From an uncultured Clostridia bacterium (lineage in GTDB: Bacteria > Bacillota > Clostridia > Oscillospirales > Acutalibacteraceae): a DNA stretch of 64,000 bases. The first letter of the stretch is position 1. Each line of letters starts with the position of its first letter. The position numbers and the translations under genes are program-made. The DNA lies in the NCBI GenBank assembly GCA_944384995.1, contig CALWVN010000003.1:1-64000 (forward strand), in the 5' to 3' direction. Positions 24,531 to 32,624 of the stretch are shown in pieces. Under the pieces are notes generated by a model. That model saw only the letters and a program-made list of their open reading frames with translations. It had not been told where the DNA came from and made no database searches.

Positions 24531-25943
24531 ATGGAAAAAATCATCATTCACGGGCAAAAACGGCTGTGCGGGGAAATCGAAGTTCACGGTTCCAAAAACA
24601 GCGCCCTGCCGATCTTAGCTGCCGCGTCGCTCGTAGACGGTGTGTCGGAGATACATAACTGCCCGCAGCTTTCCGATGTAGACGCGGCGATCCACATTTT
24701 ACAGCATCTCGGCTGTAAGGTCGCACGCGACGGTCACACCGTCACGGTGGATTCCACCGGTATGAACGGCTATGAGATCCCCGACCGCCTGATGCGCGAA
24801 ATGCGTTCGTCGGTCGTCTTTCTTGGGGCGATCCTCGGGCGGGCAAAGCATGCGCGCCTTTGCGCCCCGGGCGGGTGCGAGATCGGGCTGCGCCCGATCG
24901 ACCTGCATATTTCCGCTATGGAGCAGCTCGGCGCCGAGCTTAAAGAAGAGGGCGGCCGGCTGGAATTCACCGTGCCGAAAGAACTTTCGGGCGCGCGAAT
25001 CACGCTTTCGTTCCCCAGTGTCGGCGCTACGGAAAACATCCTGCTCGCCGCCGCGACGGCAACGGGCAGGACGGTGCTGCAAAACGCCGCGCGCGAGCCG
25101 GAGATCAGTGACCTTGCGGATTTTTTGAACGGCTGCGGGGCGCGTATCCACGGCGCGGGGGACAGCACTATTATCATCGATGGCGTAAAGCGTTTAAGCG
25201 GCACGGGGCACACGGTCATCCCCGACCGCATCGCCGCATCCACATATCTGCTTGCGGGCGCAGTGACGCAGGGGCGTATTTGCGTTAAGGATATCATACC
25301 CGCGCACCTCGGTGCGCTGCTGCCCGTGATGAAGGAAGCGGGCTGCGATATCACCGCCAGCGGCAGGTGGATCTGCATGAGTGCGCCGCCGCGCCTGCAC
25401 CGCGTCAAAATGACGCGCACCATGCCGTATCCGGGCTTTCCGACCGATGTGCAGGCGCCGCTTTCCGCAATGCTGACCGTTGCGGACGGCACTTCCGTGA
25501 TTATTGAAAACATTTTCGAAAGCCGCTATAAGCACGCCGCCGAGCTGCTGCGATTCGGCGCAAAGATCAGCGTCGAGGGCCGAATGGAGGTCATTGAGGG
25601 CGTACCGCGCCTTTTGGGGACGCAGGTCGTCGCCCCCGATCTTCGCGGCGGGTTCGCCCTGATTTTGGCGGGGCTTGCGGCGCACGGCGAAACGGTCGTG
25701 CGCGGTGTGGAGCATATAGACAGAGGGTACGAAAAGCCCGAGCAGATCCTGCGATCTCTCGGTGCGGACATACAAAGGATCCAGGATGATGAAGAAGAAG
25801 GTTTCGGAAAACACAAGGAAAACGAAGGCGGCACAGAGCCGAACGCCCCGGCAGACATCGGCTCGGCAAAAAACGACATCAAGGCAGACGCCGCCGCGCC
25901 AGACGAATCGGCAGGCGGGCAGCCGCCCGGTGATGTCGAATGA
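24531..25943 (+). CDS. murA: UDP-N-acetylglucosamine 1-carboxyvinyltransferase with C-terminal extension
   Basis: A 470-residue enzyme that transfers enolpyruvate from PEP to UDP-GlcNAc, the committed step of wall synthesis. Family features include GSKNSALPILAAA, the PEP-site Cys in LCAPGGCEIGLRPID (the fosfomycin target position), YPGFPTDVQAPLSAML and DLRGGFALILAGLAA. MurA normally ends at LGADI-R-V-type sequence; here LGADIQRI is followed by about 50 extra acidic, Gly/Pro-rich residues. That tail is read from DNA that also encodes the basic N-terminus of FtsQ in the +1 frame (158-base overlap). The ATG start follows a weak GGGGTG site. Confidence 0.95.
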   Translation: MEKIIIHGQKRLCGEIEVHGSKNSALPILAAASLVDGVSEIHNCPQLSDVDAAIHILQHLGCKVARDGHTVTVDSTGMNGYEIPDRLMREMRSSVVFLGAILGRAKHARLCAPGGCEIGLRPIDLHISAMEQLGAELKEEGGRLEFTVPKELSGARITLSFPSVGATENILLAAATATGRTVLQNAAREPEISDLADFLNGCGARIHGAGDSTIIIDGVKRLSGTGHTVIPDRIAASTYLLAGAVTQGRICVKDIIPAHLGALLPVMKEAGCDITASGRWICMSAPPRLHRVKMTRTMPYPGFPTDVQAPLSAMLTVADGTSVIIENIFESRYKHAAELLRFGAKISVEGRMEVIEGVPRLLGTQVVAPDLRGGFALILAGLAAHGETVVRGVEHIDRGYEKPEQILRSLGADIQRIQDDEEEGFGKHKENEGGTEPNAPADIGSAKNDIKADAAAPDESAGGQPPGDVE

Positions 25944-26805
25944 CGAGCGCAGACGCGCCCGTGCACTTGCTGCACGCCGCCGCCGCAGACGTCGGCGGAT
26001 TATCCTCGGTGTGGTCTTGTCGGTCATCCTGCTTGCCGTAGGGATCGCGCTGTGCCTAACGGTGTTCTTCAAAATCTCCGCTGTCACGGTGACGGGCGAT
26101 GAAGTGTACAATTCGGAACAGGTCGTGGAAGCGTCGGGCATTACGCTCGGGGAAAACCTGTTTTTGCTGCCTGTAAACGACATTAGGACACAAATTGAAA
26201 CGACGCTGCCGTATGTGGAAACGGCCGAAATCTCGCGCAGCCTTTCGGGCACGGTAACGGTGCATATCACGGCGGCAAAAGCGGCGGCGGCGATCGACAA
26301 CGGCGACAGCTATACGCTTTTAAGTGCTTCCGGTAAGGTGCTTGAGGACGGTGTGATGTCCGTCGGCGAGGATGTGCTGCTGCTCGATACAGGCGATGTG
26401 CTGTCCTGCGTGCCGGGCGAGATCATAGAGCTTGCTGACGAAGACGCGGTTACCGATATGACAACCGCGCTGAAAGCGTTTTCGGATGCTTCGTTTGCAG
26501 GGCTTACAAGGCTGGATGTGCGTGAGCATACCAACATAAAAGCAGTCTATCAGGGCAGAATAACGCTGGAACTCGGTTTGGCGTCCACAATTGCGGATAA
26601 ATTGGATTTTGTTATGGCAACGCTTTCGCGCAGCGACCAAAACAATTCGGAATTCCGCGGCACGATCGACTTTACCATTGAAAACCGTGCATACCAAAAC
26701 GCCGAGACAGAAATCCCCGCGACGCAGCCTGCTTCACAGCCGGAAAGCACAACGGAAAGCCCGGCAGCTTCACAGGCAGAAACGACCATGGCGGCAGCCG
26801 CATAA
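25786..26805 (+). CDS. ftsQ: FtsQ/DivIB division protein
   Basis: A 339-residue bitopic membrane protein. A very basic, Thr/Gln-rich cytoplasmic tail (about 1-75, ending in a run of Arg) leads to a single membrane helix (IILGVVLSVILLAVGIALCL), then a POTRA domain (FKISAVTVTGDEVYNSEQV) and the FtsQ beta domain; the C-terminus is Ser/Thr/Pro-rich. It acts with FtsL and DivIC in the divisome. ATG 25786 follows AAAGGA by 6 bases. A later ATG at 25933, overlapping the murA stop, would remove about 49 residues but has no ribosome site. The chosen start makes the gene overlap murA by 158 bases. Confidence 0.88.
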   Translation: MMKKKVSENTRKTKAAQSRTPRQTSARQKTTSRQTPPRQTNRQAGSRPVMSNDERRRARALAARRRRRRRRIILGVVLSVILLAVGIALCLTVFFKISAVTVTGDEVYNSEQVVEASGITLGENLFLLPVNDIRTQIETTLPYVETAEISRSLSGTVTVHITAAKAAAAIDNGDSYTLLSASGKVLEDGVMSVGEDVLLLDTGDVLSCVPGEIIELADEDAVTDMTTALKAFSDASFAGLTRLDVREHTNIKAVYQGRITLELGLASTIADKLDFVMATLSRSDQNNSEFRGTIDFTIENRAYQNAETEIPATQPASQPESTTESPAASQAETTMAAAA

Positions 26806-26874
26806 CGAAAAGCCGGTAAAGATGGTTTGCTTGTCATGACAGGTGATTTTCCTTTGCAGATTTGAAAAAAGCGG

Positions 26875-26903
26875 TTGAAATTTCAAGTGAACTGTGCTAC
26901 AAT
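26875..26903 (+). promoter_or_regulatory. Sigma-A promoter of ftsZ
   Basis: TTGAAA (26875-26880), a 17-base spacer, and TACAAT (26898-26903) with TGC before it. The leader to ATG 26967 is about 57 bases, with AGGAGG at 26951-26956. ftsZ can thus be transcribed apart from the upstream cluster. Confidence 0.75.
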
Positions 26904-26966
26904 ACCCAAAATAGGTTTATTATGTTGTGTGAAAGCAAAAGAAATACATAGGAGGATGTTCCAACC

Positions 26967-28067
26967 ATGGCATACGAAATTGATAATGAACAGCAAAACG
27001 TAACCCATATTAAGGTCATCGGTGTCGGCGGCGGCGGCGGAAACGCCGTCAACCGCATGGCGCAGGCAGGCTTTTCCGGCATTGAGCTCATCGCGGTGAA
27101 CACCGACCGCCAAATGCTCAACTTCTCCAAGGCGACTCAGAAGATCCAGATCGGCGAAAAGCTGACGAACGGGCAGGGTGCCGGTGCGAAGCCCGAAATC
27201 GGGCAGAAAGCGGCGGAGGAGAGCCGCGACGCGATCATCGACGCGCTCAACGACACCCAAATGGTCTTCATCACCGCCGGCATGGGCGGCGGCACGGGTA
27301 CGGGCGCTGCGCCCGTGATCGCAGAGATCGCGAAAGAAAAGGGTATCCTCACTGTCGGTATTGTTACAAAGCCCTTTGCATTTGAGGGCAAACACCGTAT
27401 GGATCAGGCGGAAGCGGGTATCGCCGAGCTTGCCGGGCATGTGGATTCGCTCGTCGTCATTCCGAACGAGCGCTTAAAGCAGGTTTCCGATCAGAAGATC
27501 ACGCTTGCCAACGCCTTTGAGGTCGCGGACGACGTGCTGCGCTCGGGCGTGAAGAGCATTTCTGATTTGATCATCAACCCCGCGCTGATCAATTTGGACT
27601 TCGCCGATGTGACCGCCGTTATGAAGGATGCGGGTCACGCGCATATGGGCGTCGGCACCGCCACAGGCAAGGACAAGGCGGAGCAGGCTGCGCAGGCGGC
27701 GATCTCCAGCCCGCTGCTCGAATCCACCATCGACGGCGCAAAGGGCATCATCATCAGCATTTCCGCTTCCGAGGATATCGGCCTTGAGGACATCGACACG
27801 GCGGCAGGCATCGTCCGTGCGGCTGCCGATGACGATGCGAACATCATCTTCGGCGTCGATCTCAAACCGGAGCTGGAGGATACCATGACCATCACCGTCA
27901 TTGCGACGGGCTTCGGCAGCGATGCGAATGGTATGCCCAAAAAGCCGACCGATGCGTTCGGCTTTGAAACGGACAAGCCTTTGGACGATATTTCCAGCAC
28001 CAGCACGGGCTTCGACCCGAACGATGGGTACATCGATGTGCTGGACATCTTCAACGGCAGAAAGTAA
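26967..28067 (+). CDS. ftsZ: Cell division GTPase FtsZ
   Basis: A 366-residue tubulin homologue that polymerises into the Z-ring. The nucleotide loop [15 protein letters not shown] lies near residues 18-32, the tubulin signature [10 protein letters not shown] near 107-116, and [15 protein letters not shown] carries the T7 loop. The C-terminal tail ends with a short conserved peptide ([14 protein letters not shown]), the site where partners such as FtsA or SepF bind. The length is normal. No ftsA lies upstream, so SepF is the likely membrane tether, by inference. A terminator follows. Confidence 0.98.
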   Translation: MAYEIDNEQQNVTHIKVIGVGGGGGNAVNRMAQAGFSGIELIAVNTDRQMLNFSKATQKIQIGEKLTNGQGAGAKPEIGQKAAEESRDAIIDALNDTQMVFITAGMGGGTGTGAAPVIAEIAKEKGILTVGIVTKPFAFEGKHRMDQAEAGIAELAGHVDSLVVIPNERLKQVSDQKITLANAFEVADDVLRSGVKSISDLIINPALINLDFADVTAVMKDAGHAHMGVGTATGKDKAEQAAQAAISSPLLESTIDGAKGIIISISASEDIGLEDIDTAAGIVRAAADDDANIIFGVDLKPELEDTMTITVIATGFGSDANGMPKKPTDAFGFETDKPLDDISSTSTGFDPNDGYIDVLDIFNGRK

Positions 28068-28093
28068 CCAATCTTGCGGTTTCTGTGTGCACA

Positions 28094-28125
28094 CCCCGCA
28101 GCGTTTCGGCGCTGCGGGGCTTTTT
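28094..28125 (+). terminator. Intrinsic terminator after ftsZ
   Basis: CCCCGCAGCG (28094-28103) pairs with CGCTGCGGGG (28110-28119), followed by CTTTTTT. Confidence 0.9.
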
Positions 28126-28132
28126 TCGCCCC

Positions 28133-28161
28133 TTGACACGCCGGGCGGAATCTCGTATATT
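28133..28161 (+). promoter_or_regulatory. Sigma-A promoter of GH4-pfkB
   Basis: TTGACA (28133-28138), 17 bases, TATATT (28156-28161). It lies just after the ftsZ terminator and about 40 bases before the GH4 start. Confidence 0.8.
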
Positions 28162-28203
28162 GTATTTATTCGTATACATTATTTATGCAGGGAGGAAGCA
28201 GTT

Positions 28204-29568
28204 ATGAAACTTACAGTGATCGGCGGGGGCGGCGTGCGCTCTATGTTCTTAGCAAAAAGCATTGCGCAAAAGGCGGAAACACTGCATATTGATCATCTCT
28301 GCTTTATGGATAACGATCCCCAAAAGCTGCGCATTTACGGCGGCATGGCAAAGCAGGTGGCGGCGCGCCTTTGCCCAACGCTCGACTTTACCTTGACGGC
28401 AAACGCCGAAGAAGCCGTTCGTGACGCGGATTATGTCATCACCACCATCCGTGTGGGCGGCGACGATATGCGTGTGCGCGATGAACGCATTGCGCTCGGG
28501 CACGGCATTCTCGGGCAGGAGACCACAGGTGCTGCAGGCTTTTCGTTTGCTATGCGCAGCGTGCCCGCACTTGCAACGTATTGCGAACTCATCCGCAAAT
28601 ACGCAAAGCCCGGCGTGAAAGTGTTCAATTTCACGAACCCTGCGGGCGTGGTGTCGCAGACGCTGCGCGACATGGGCTATGATTTTACTTACGGCATCTG
28701 TGACGCGCCCTCGGGGATGCTGCGTTCGTTTGCACTGCTTTACGGTGCCGATCCTGCCAAGATCCGCGGTGAGGTCTATGGGCTCAACCACCTTTCCTAT
28801 TTCAAAAGCATCACGCTTGCCGGACGGGAGATCCTCTCGGAGCTGATCGAAAACGACGAAGCCTACGAAAAAACGGATCTGCGCTATTTTGAAAAGGATC
28901 TGCTGCGCGACCGCGGCTGTATCTTAAATGAATACCTGTACTATTTCTATTACCGCGAGCAGGCGGTGCAGAATATCCTGCACGCCAAGCAGACGCGCGG
29001 CGAGCAGATCGCCGAGATCAACCGCCATATGACTGCCGAGCTTTCCGCATTAGACCCGGAAACGGATTTCGACGAATGTTTGCGTATTTTTAACCATTGG
29101 TACGGAGAACGCGAAAATAATTATATGGCGGAGGAAACGGGTATCCGCCGTAAAACGCCGTGGTCGTTCGATATTTACACGCCCGACGAGGGCGGCTACG
29201 CGGGCGTGGCGCTCTCCTTTATCCGTATCGCACAAAGCGGTAAGCCCGACAGCATGATCCTATGTGTGCCGAACGAAGGTGCTATCGACGGACTTTTGGA
29301 CAGCGACGTAGTCGAGATCACCTGCACGGTCACGGCGGACAGCTGCACACCGCACAAGATGGGCAGGGTGGACGAGCAGAATTTGGAGCTTATCCGCCGT
29401 GTCAAAAACTACGAACGGCTCGCGTCTTTGGCACTGCGCACCAAAAGCCGTGCGGCGGCGGTGCAGGCGTTGACGCTGCATCCGCTGGTCAATTCGTATT
29501 CGCTTGGAAAAAAGCTGACGGCAGAATATATCGAACACAACAAGGACTATTGCGATGGCTGGAAATAA
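28204..29568 (+). CDS. GH4-family NAD-dependent glycosidase
   Basis: A 454-residue enzyme of glycoside hydrolase family 4, which cleaves glycosides by an NAD+/Mn2+-dependent oxidation-elimination mechanism. The N-terminal Rossmann loop is VIGGGGVRS; VFNFTNPAGVV, GICDAPSG (metal-ligand Cys region) and GLNHLSYF (metal-ligand His) match the family. Closest by feel to the 6-phospho-beta-glucosidase branch, but whether the substrate is phosphorylated is not certain. ATG 28204 was chosen for the GGGAGG site; the frame is open into ftsZ. It overlaps the PfkB kinase gene by 14 bases, suggesting that the released sugar is phosphorylated next. Confidence 0.88.
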   Translation: MKLTVIGGGGVRSMFLAKSIAQKAETLHIDHLCFMDNDPQKLRIYGGMAKQVAARLCPTLDFTLTANAEEAVRDADYVITTIRVGGDDMRVRDERIALGHGILGQETTGAAGFSFAMRSVPALATYCELIRKYAKPGVKVFNFTNPAGVVSQTLRDMGYDFTYGICDAPSGMLRSFALLYGADPAKIRGEVYGLNHLSYFKSITLAGREILSELIENDEAYEKTDLRYFEKDLLRDRGCILNEYLYYFYYREQAVQNILHAKQTRGEQIAEINRHMTAELSALDPETDFDECLRIFNHWYGERENNYMAEETGIRRKTPWSFDIYTPDEGGYAGVALSFIRIAQSGKPDSMILCVPNEGAIDGLLDSDVVEITCTVTADSCTPHKMGRVDEQNLELIRRVKNYERLASLALRTKSRAAAVQALTLHPLVNSYSLGKKLTAEYIEHNKDYCDGWK

Positions 29569-30493
29569 AGCGTTCGCCGCAGGCGTCGGCAGCACGAATA
29601 TAGATTTATTGTATACGGGGCTGAAAAACCTTCCCGCCGAGGGTGAGGAGGTCTATGCCGACGGCTTTTCTCTGCAGCTCGGCGGCGGCGCGCCCGCTAC
29701 GCTGCTGTTGCTCTCCAAGCTCGGCGTACCCGTAAAAATCATAACGGAGCTGGGCGATGACCTGTTTTCACAGTTCGCCCGTGCCCGGTTTGCCGCCAAC
29801 GGCGCAGAGCCTGTCAACCTGTACACAGGTGGCGGCATGCCGCTGAATATTTCGTCCTGCCTTGTTACGGCGCGCGACCGCAGCTTCGTGTCTTACGGTC
29901 CCGGAAACCCGCGTGCGGACGAGGCGGCACAGGAGGCAGCGCTGGAGGCTTCTCAGGGTGCAAAGGTGATGCTTATGCAGCCGGGCGGTTTTCTGCCCGT
30001 CTATGAAAAGCTCAAGGCGCAGGGAACGGTCTTGATTTTGGACTGCGGCTGGAGCGACGATTTGACGCTTGCGCGGATGCGCCCCTATTTGGAACTTGCC
30101 GATTATTACACGCCGAACCAAAAAGAAGCGTGCAAATTGACGAACACAAGCACCCCGCAGGCGGCGGCAGAAGTGCTTGCGCAGTATTTTGACCGCGTGC
30201 TTATAAAACTCGACCGCGACGGCTGCTTAGGGTATGAAAACGGCGAAATGTTCACCGTGCCGCCCGTCTCTTTCGGTAAAGCCGTGGATGCCACGGGCGC
30301 GGGGGATGCGTTTTCGGCAGGGCTTTCGTATGGGCTTTTCCACGGATACGCCTTTGCGGACTGCCTGCTTTTGGGCAATATCACGGGCGGCAAATGCGTG
30401 AGCGCCGTCGGGTGCTTGGGCGCTTCCCTGACGGAAGCGGAACTGCTGGAGCGGTTCCGGAACGAACGGGAAAAACGCGGCATTTGCGTTTAG
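29555..30493 (+). CDS. PfkB-family carbohydrate kinase
   Basis: A 312-residue ribokinase-like sugar kinase. It shows GLKNLPAEGEEV and LQLGGGAPATLLLLSKLG (PfkB signature 1 region), YYTPNQKEA, and signature 2 VDATGAGDAFSAG with the catalytic Asp and anion hole. The family phosphorylates sugars, nucleosides or tagatose-type substrates with ATP; the substrate is not resolvable. Its 14-base overlap with the GH4 gene implies coupled expression and a shared catabolic route. A strong terminator follows. Confidence 0.9.
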   Translation: MAGNKAFAAGVGSTNIDLLYTGLKNLPAEGEEVYADGFSLQLGGGAPATLLLLSKLGVPVKIITELGDDLFSQFARARFAANGAEPVNLYTGGGMPLNISSCLVTARDRSFVSYGPGNPRADEAAQEAALEASQGAKVMLMQPGGFLPVYEKLKAQGTVLILDCGWSDDLTLARMRPYLELADYYTPNQKEACKLTNTSTPQAAAEVLAQYFDRVLIKLDRDGCLGYENGEMFTVPPVSFGKAVDATGAGDAFSAGLSYGLFHGYAFADCLLLGNITGGKCVSAVGCLGASLTEAELLERFRNEREKRGICV

Positions 30494-30512
30494 ATGTTTC
30501 GGATTCATTACG

Positions 30513-30552
30513 AACAACGCCTTACACTTTTTTAAGTGTAAGGCGTTGTTTT
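30513..30552. terminator. Bidirectional intrinsic terminator
   Basis: AACGCCTTACACTT and AAGTGTAAGGCGTT form a long stem with T-runs on both sides. It separates the pfkB gene and the convergent esterase. Confidence 0.88.
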
Positions 30553-30576
30553 GTGACAATGCATTGTGCGGTGCGG

Positions 30577-31581
30577 TCAAACCGTATGTGCCTGTAAATA
30601 CGCGCGAATCGGCGGAAGAACTTCCTTGTCGTATTCGCCGAAGATACTCATATTTTCACGGTTGAAGCCGTGTCCCGCACCCTCGATCACGTGCAGCTCG
30701 GCGTGCGCATACGTATCCGCCGCGCGCTGCGAATACGAAAGCGGTACTACAGGGTCTGCCGAGCCGTGTAAAATCAGAACATCGCGGGTATAGCTACGGA
30801 TATTTTCATATACGTCGAACCCATGCAGCGCGCGCACATATTCCCGCCCGACAGGCATCCCCGACATGGCAAAAGCGCTAAGCTGCAGGTCTGAGATCTG
30901 ATCGGGGTTCCGGAAAAAATTTGTAATCTGTTCCGCCATGCTGAAACCCGGATACATGAGGATCAGACCTCGGACTTCCGTCGGATGTCGTGCCGCGGTC
31001 AAAGCGGAAACGAGTCCGCCCTGGCTTGTACCCAGCAGGAAGATATTGTCTTTGTCGATGCCGTCCATCGCTTCAAAACGGCGCAGTACGGCTTCCAAAT
31101 CCGAAACCTCCGTGAATACGGTCATATCGGTCGTTTCACCGTCGCTTTTGCTGTTTGTGCTTCCGCCGCAGAAATCGAAGCAATATGCAGCATAGCCGTT
31201 TTGCGCAAGGTCGATGCAATAGGCGTTCATCGATGCGTGCGTCAGCGAAAAGCTGTGCGATAATAGGACAACAGGCAGAGGTGTGGGTGCGCTTTTTGGC
31301 AAATACAGCTTGCCGTAAATATCGTTTTCCCCGTTTTTGCACCAAAGCTCCTGTACCGAATAAGCATACGGAATGCCTGCTTCCCGGTTCGGCGTAGACG
31401 TCTGGGGCTTTGTTGTTTGTGCGGCAGAGGCGGTCGTCTGCGGTTGCGTTGCTGACGGCAAAGCCGAGACCGTAGTGCCGGGCGAAGCGGTTGCGGTTAC
31501 AGCCCTTTCCGGCTGACTGCCGCATCCCGCAAGCGACAGCAGCAAAGCAAAGCCGATGCATAAAGCAAAACTTTTTTTCAT
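30577..31581 (-). CDS. Alpha/beta-hydrolase lipoprotein (acyl esterase-like)
   Basis: A 334-residue secreted lipoprotein. The signal peptide MKKSFALC to SLAGC ends in a lipobox; a Thr/Ala/Gln-rich linker (to about residue 65) spaces the enzyme from the membrane. The hydrolase domain has the nucleophile elbow LLGTSQGGLV, the oxyanion segment LLSHSF, the Asp loop LHGSADPVVP and the catalytic His in EGAGHGF. It is similar in outline to feruloyl or other carbohydrate esterases (BD-FAE-like), so it may remove acyl groups from polysaccharides; that is inference. ATG 31581 was chosen for the signal peptide and the GAGGG site. Confidence 0.87.
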   Translation of the reverse strand: MKKSFALCIGFALLLSLAGCGSQPERAVTATASPGTTVSALPSATQPQTTASAAQTTKPQTSTPNREAGIPYAYSVQELWCKNGENDIYGKLYLPKSAPTPLPVVLLSHSFSLTHASMNAYCIDLAQNGYAAYCFDFCGGSTNSKSDGETTDMTVFTEVSDLEAVLRRFEAMDGIDKDNIFLLGTSQGGLVSALTAARHPTEVRGLILMYPGFSMAEQITNFFRNPDQISDLQLSAFAMSGMPVGREYVRALHGFDVYENIRSYTRDVLILHGSADPVVPLSYSQRAADTYAHAELHVIEGAGHGFNRENMSIFGEYDKEVLPPIRAYLQAHTV

Positions 31582-31873
31582 AATACCCTCGTTATGCTCC
31601 CTTACAGAACGGGTCAAAAATTTCCAATCCCATCATAGCGCCCATACCGCCGAAAGTCAAGGGTATTCAAAGCGTAAAATACGGGTTCCCGCAAAGCGTA
31701 TTTTTGGCGGATTCTTCAAAAATTTGTTGTGGCTTTACCTCTGACTATTTCAAGCCTGTTTGTTCCGCAAAATACAAAGCTATAATTTGTTTTTCCGGCA
31801 CTTACTTAAATTTAAAGTCTTGTTTGCATCGCGCCGTCGAAGTTCTCCTCCACACATCCGCAAACCAAAAAAC
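31582..31873. other. Non-coding AT-rich region
   Basis: I see no gene or conserved structure between the esterase start and the tRNA terminator. The esterase promoter is presumably here, but no good -35/-10 pair stands out. Confidence 0.4.
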
Positions 31874-31904
31874 CAATACCCCGCCGGGGGACGACGGGGT
31901 ATTG
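31874..31904. terminator. Terminator of the tRNA-Pro/tRNA-Gly unit
   Basis: CAATACCCCG (31874-31883) pairs with CGGGGTATTG (31895-31904). On the minus strand the stem is followed by GTTTTTTGG, just beyond the tRNA-Gly 3' end; T-runs occur on both strands. Confidence 0.8.
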
Positions 31905-31910
31905 CTTTTT

Positions 31911-31984
31911 TGGAGCGGCTGATGGGAGTCGAACCCACCTGTCAAGCTTGGGAAGCTTGCATTCTACCGATGAACTACAGCCGC
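31911..31984 (-). tRNA. tRNA-Gly(CCC)
   Basis: A 74-base tRNA with acceptor GCGGCTG/CAGCCGC, anticodon stem CAAGC/GCTTG around loop TTCCCAA (anticodon CCC), T-arm GTGGG-TTCGACT-CCCAT, and an encoded CCA end. It is co-transcribed with tRNA-Pro from 32142-32170. Confidence 0.95.
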
Positions 31985-32024
31985 ATATGCGAATGACGCG
32001 GCAAAACGCGCGCGTCATTCGATT

Positions 32025-32100
32025 TGGTCCGAGTGGCGAGACTTGAACTCACGGCCTCTTGACCCCCAGTCAAGCGCGCTACCAGCTGCGCCACACCCGG
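32025..32100 (-). tRNA. tRNA-Pro(GGG)
   Basis: A 76-base tRNA with acceptor CCGGGTG/CACTCGG, anticodon stem CTTGA/TCAAG around loop CTGGGGG (anticodon GGG), T-loop TTCAAGT, discriminator A and encoded CCA. Between it and tRNA-Gly, GAATGACGCG/CGCGTCATTC forms a hairpin, a likely processing site. Confidence 0.95.
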
Positions 32101-32141
32101 TTATACCGCATTTACCGAAAGCATCGGCAAACTGCTCAAAT

Positions 32142-32170
32142 ATAGTAGCACAAGATTCAAAAATTTGCAA
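32142..32170 (-). promoter_or_regulatory. Sigma-A promoter of the tRNA pair
   Basis: Minus-strand TTGCAA (32170-32165), a 17-base spacer and TACTAT (32147-32142), with TGC before the -10. Confidence 0.7.
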
Positions 32171-32264
32171 GAGGATTTTTACAAATTTCCGTATTTTTGT
32201 GCTTTTCGGCTTCGGAAAGGCTGCGTACAGGCGGATTTCACAATTTTTCTTTTCAATTTACAAA

Positions 32265-32293
32265 TTGACAAAGCAGACGTACGCTTTTATACT
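32265..32293 (+). promoter_or_regulatory. Consensus sigma-A promoter of the RNA candidate / DUF5054 gene
   Basis: TTGACA (32265-32270), 17 bases, TATACT (32288-32293). The predicted start at about 32300 coincides with the first base of the 18-base inverted repeat at 32301. The region 32171-32264 between the divergent promoters holds nothing else visible. Confidence 0.8.
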
Positions 32294-32300
32294 GAACATA

Positions 32301-32575
32301 AGCTGCCGGGAATCGAACACAATATGGTTTTCAGCGGACGCTTCCCGCGCGGGCTGCGTTAAAAAGCTTGAAATACGTCAAGTATTCCCTCGCTTTTGTG
32401 CCTTGCCCGCGCAAAAATCCCCTCGCTGAAAACTGCTGTGCACCGAAACCGATGGCGGCAGGGATGGGATTTTCGTTTTGAACACGCAGGCAGGCTGCTG
32501 CCTGCCAAGGGTGAAAAAGGGAAAGGTCGCCGTGTCGGCGCGTTTTCGGCATATCGGGTTCGACTCTCGGCAGCT
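32301..32575 (+). ncRNA. Candidate structured RNA, three-way junction, about 275 nt
   Basis: The ends pair over 18 bases with one mismatch (32301-32318 with 32558-32575), then 32322-32326 with 32550-32554. Directly inside, helix 2 is a perfect 10-bp stem (32327-32336/32424-32433) containing a perfect 8-bp stem (32347-32354/32405-32412) and a hairpin (32367-32371/32378-32382). After a 9-base joiner, helix 3 (32443-32448/32544-32549) holds two hairpins (32489-32495/32500-32506 and 32528-32532/32536-32540). It starts at a consensus promoter. It lacks the cores of tmRNA, RNase P, SRP RNA and 6S as I know them. It could be a free RNA or the 5' leader of the gene at 32625; a MITE with TA-flanked inverted repeats is the main alternative. 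Confidence 0.5.
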
Positions 32576-32624
32576 TAAAGTTATGTGCGGCTATTGTGCA
32601 AGCGCCGCCAAAAGGAGCATCCGC

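Noticed and set aside
32301-32575. tmRNA, RNase P RNA, SRP RNA or 6S RNA as identity of the structured candidate
   Set aside because: The T-arm-like GGTTCGACTC near the 3' end is only part of the terminal inverted repeat. The tag frame, GAGGAAAGTCC, GGAAGCA-type S-domain and single-hairpin 6S shape are all missing.
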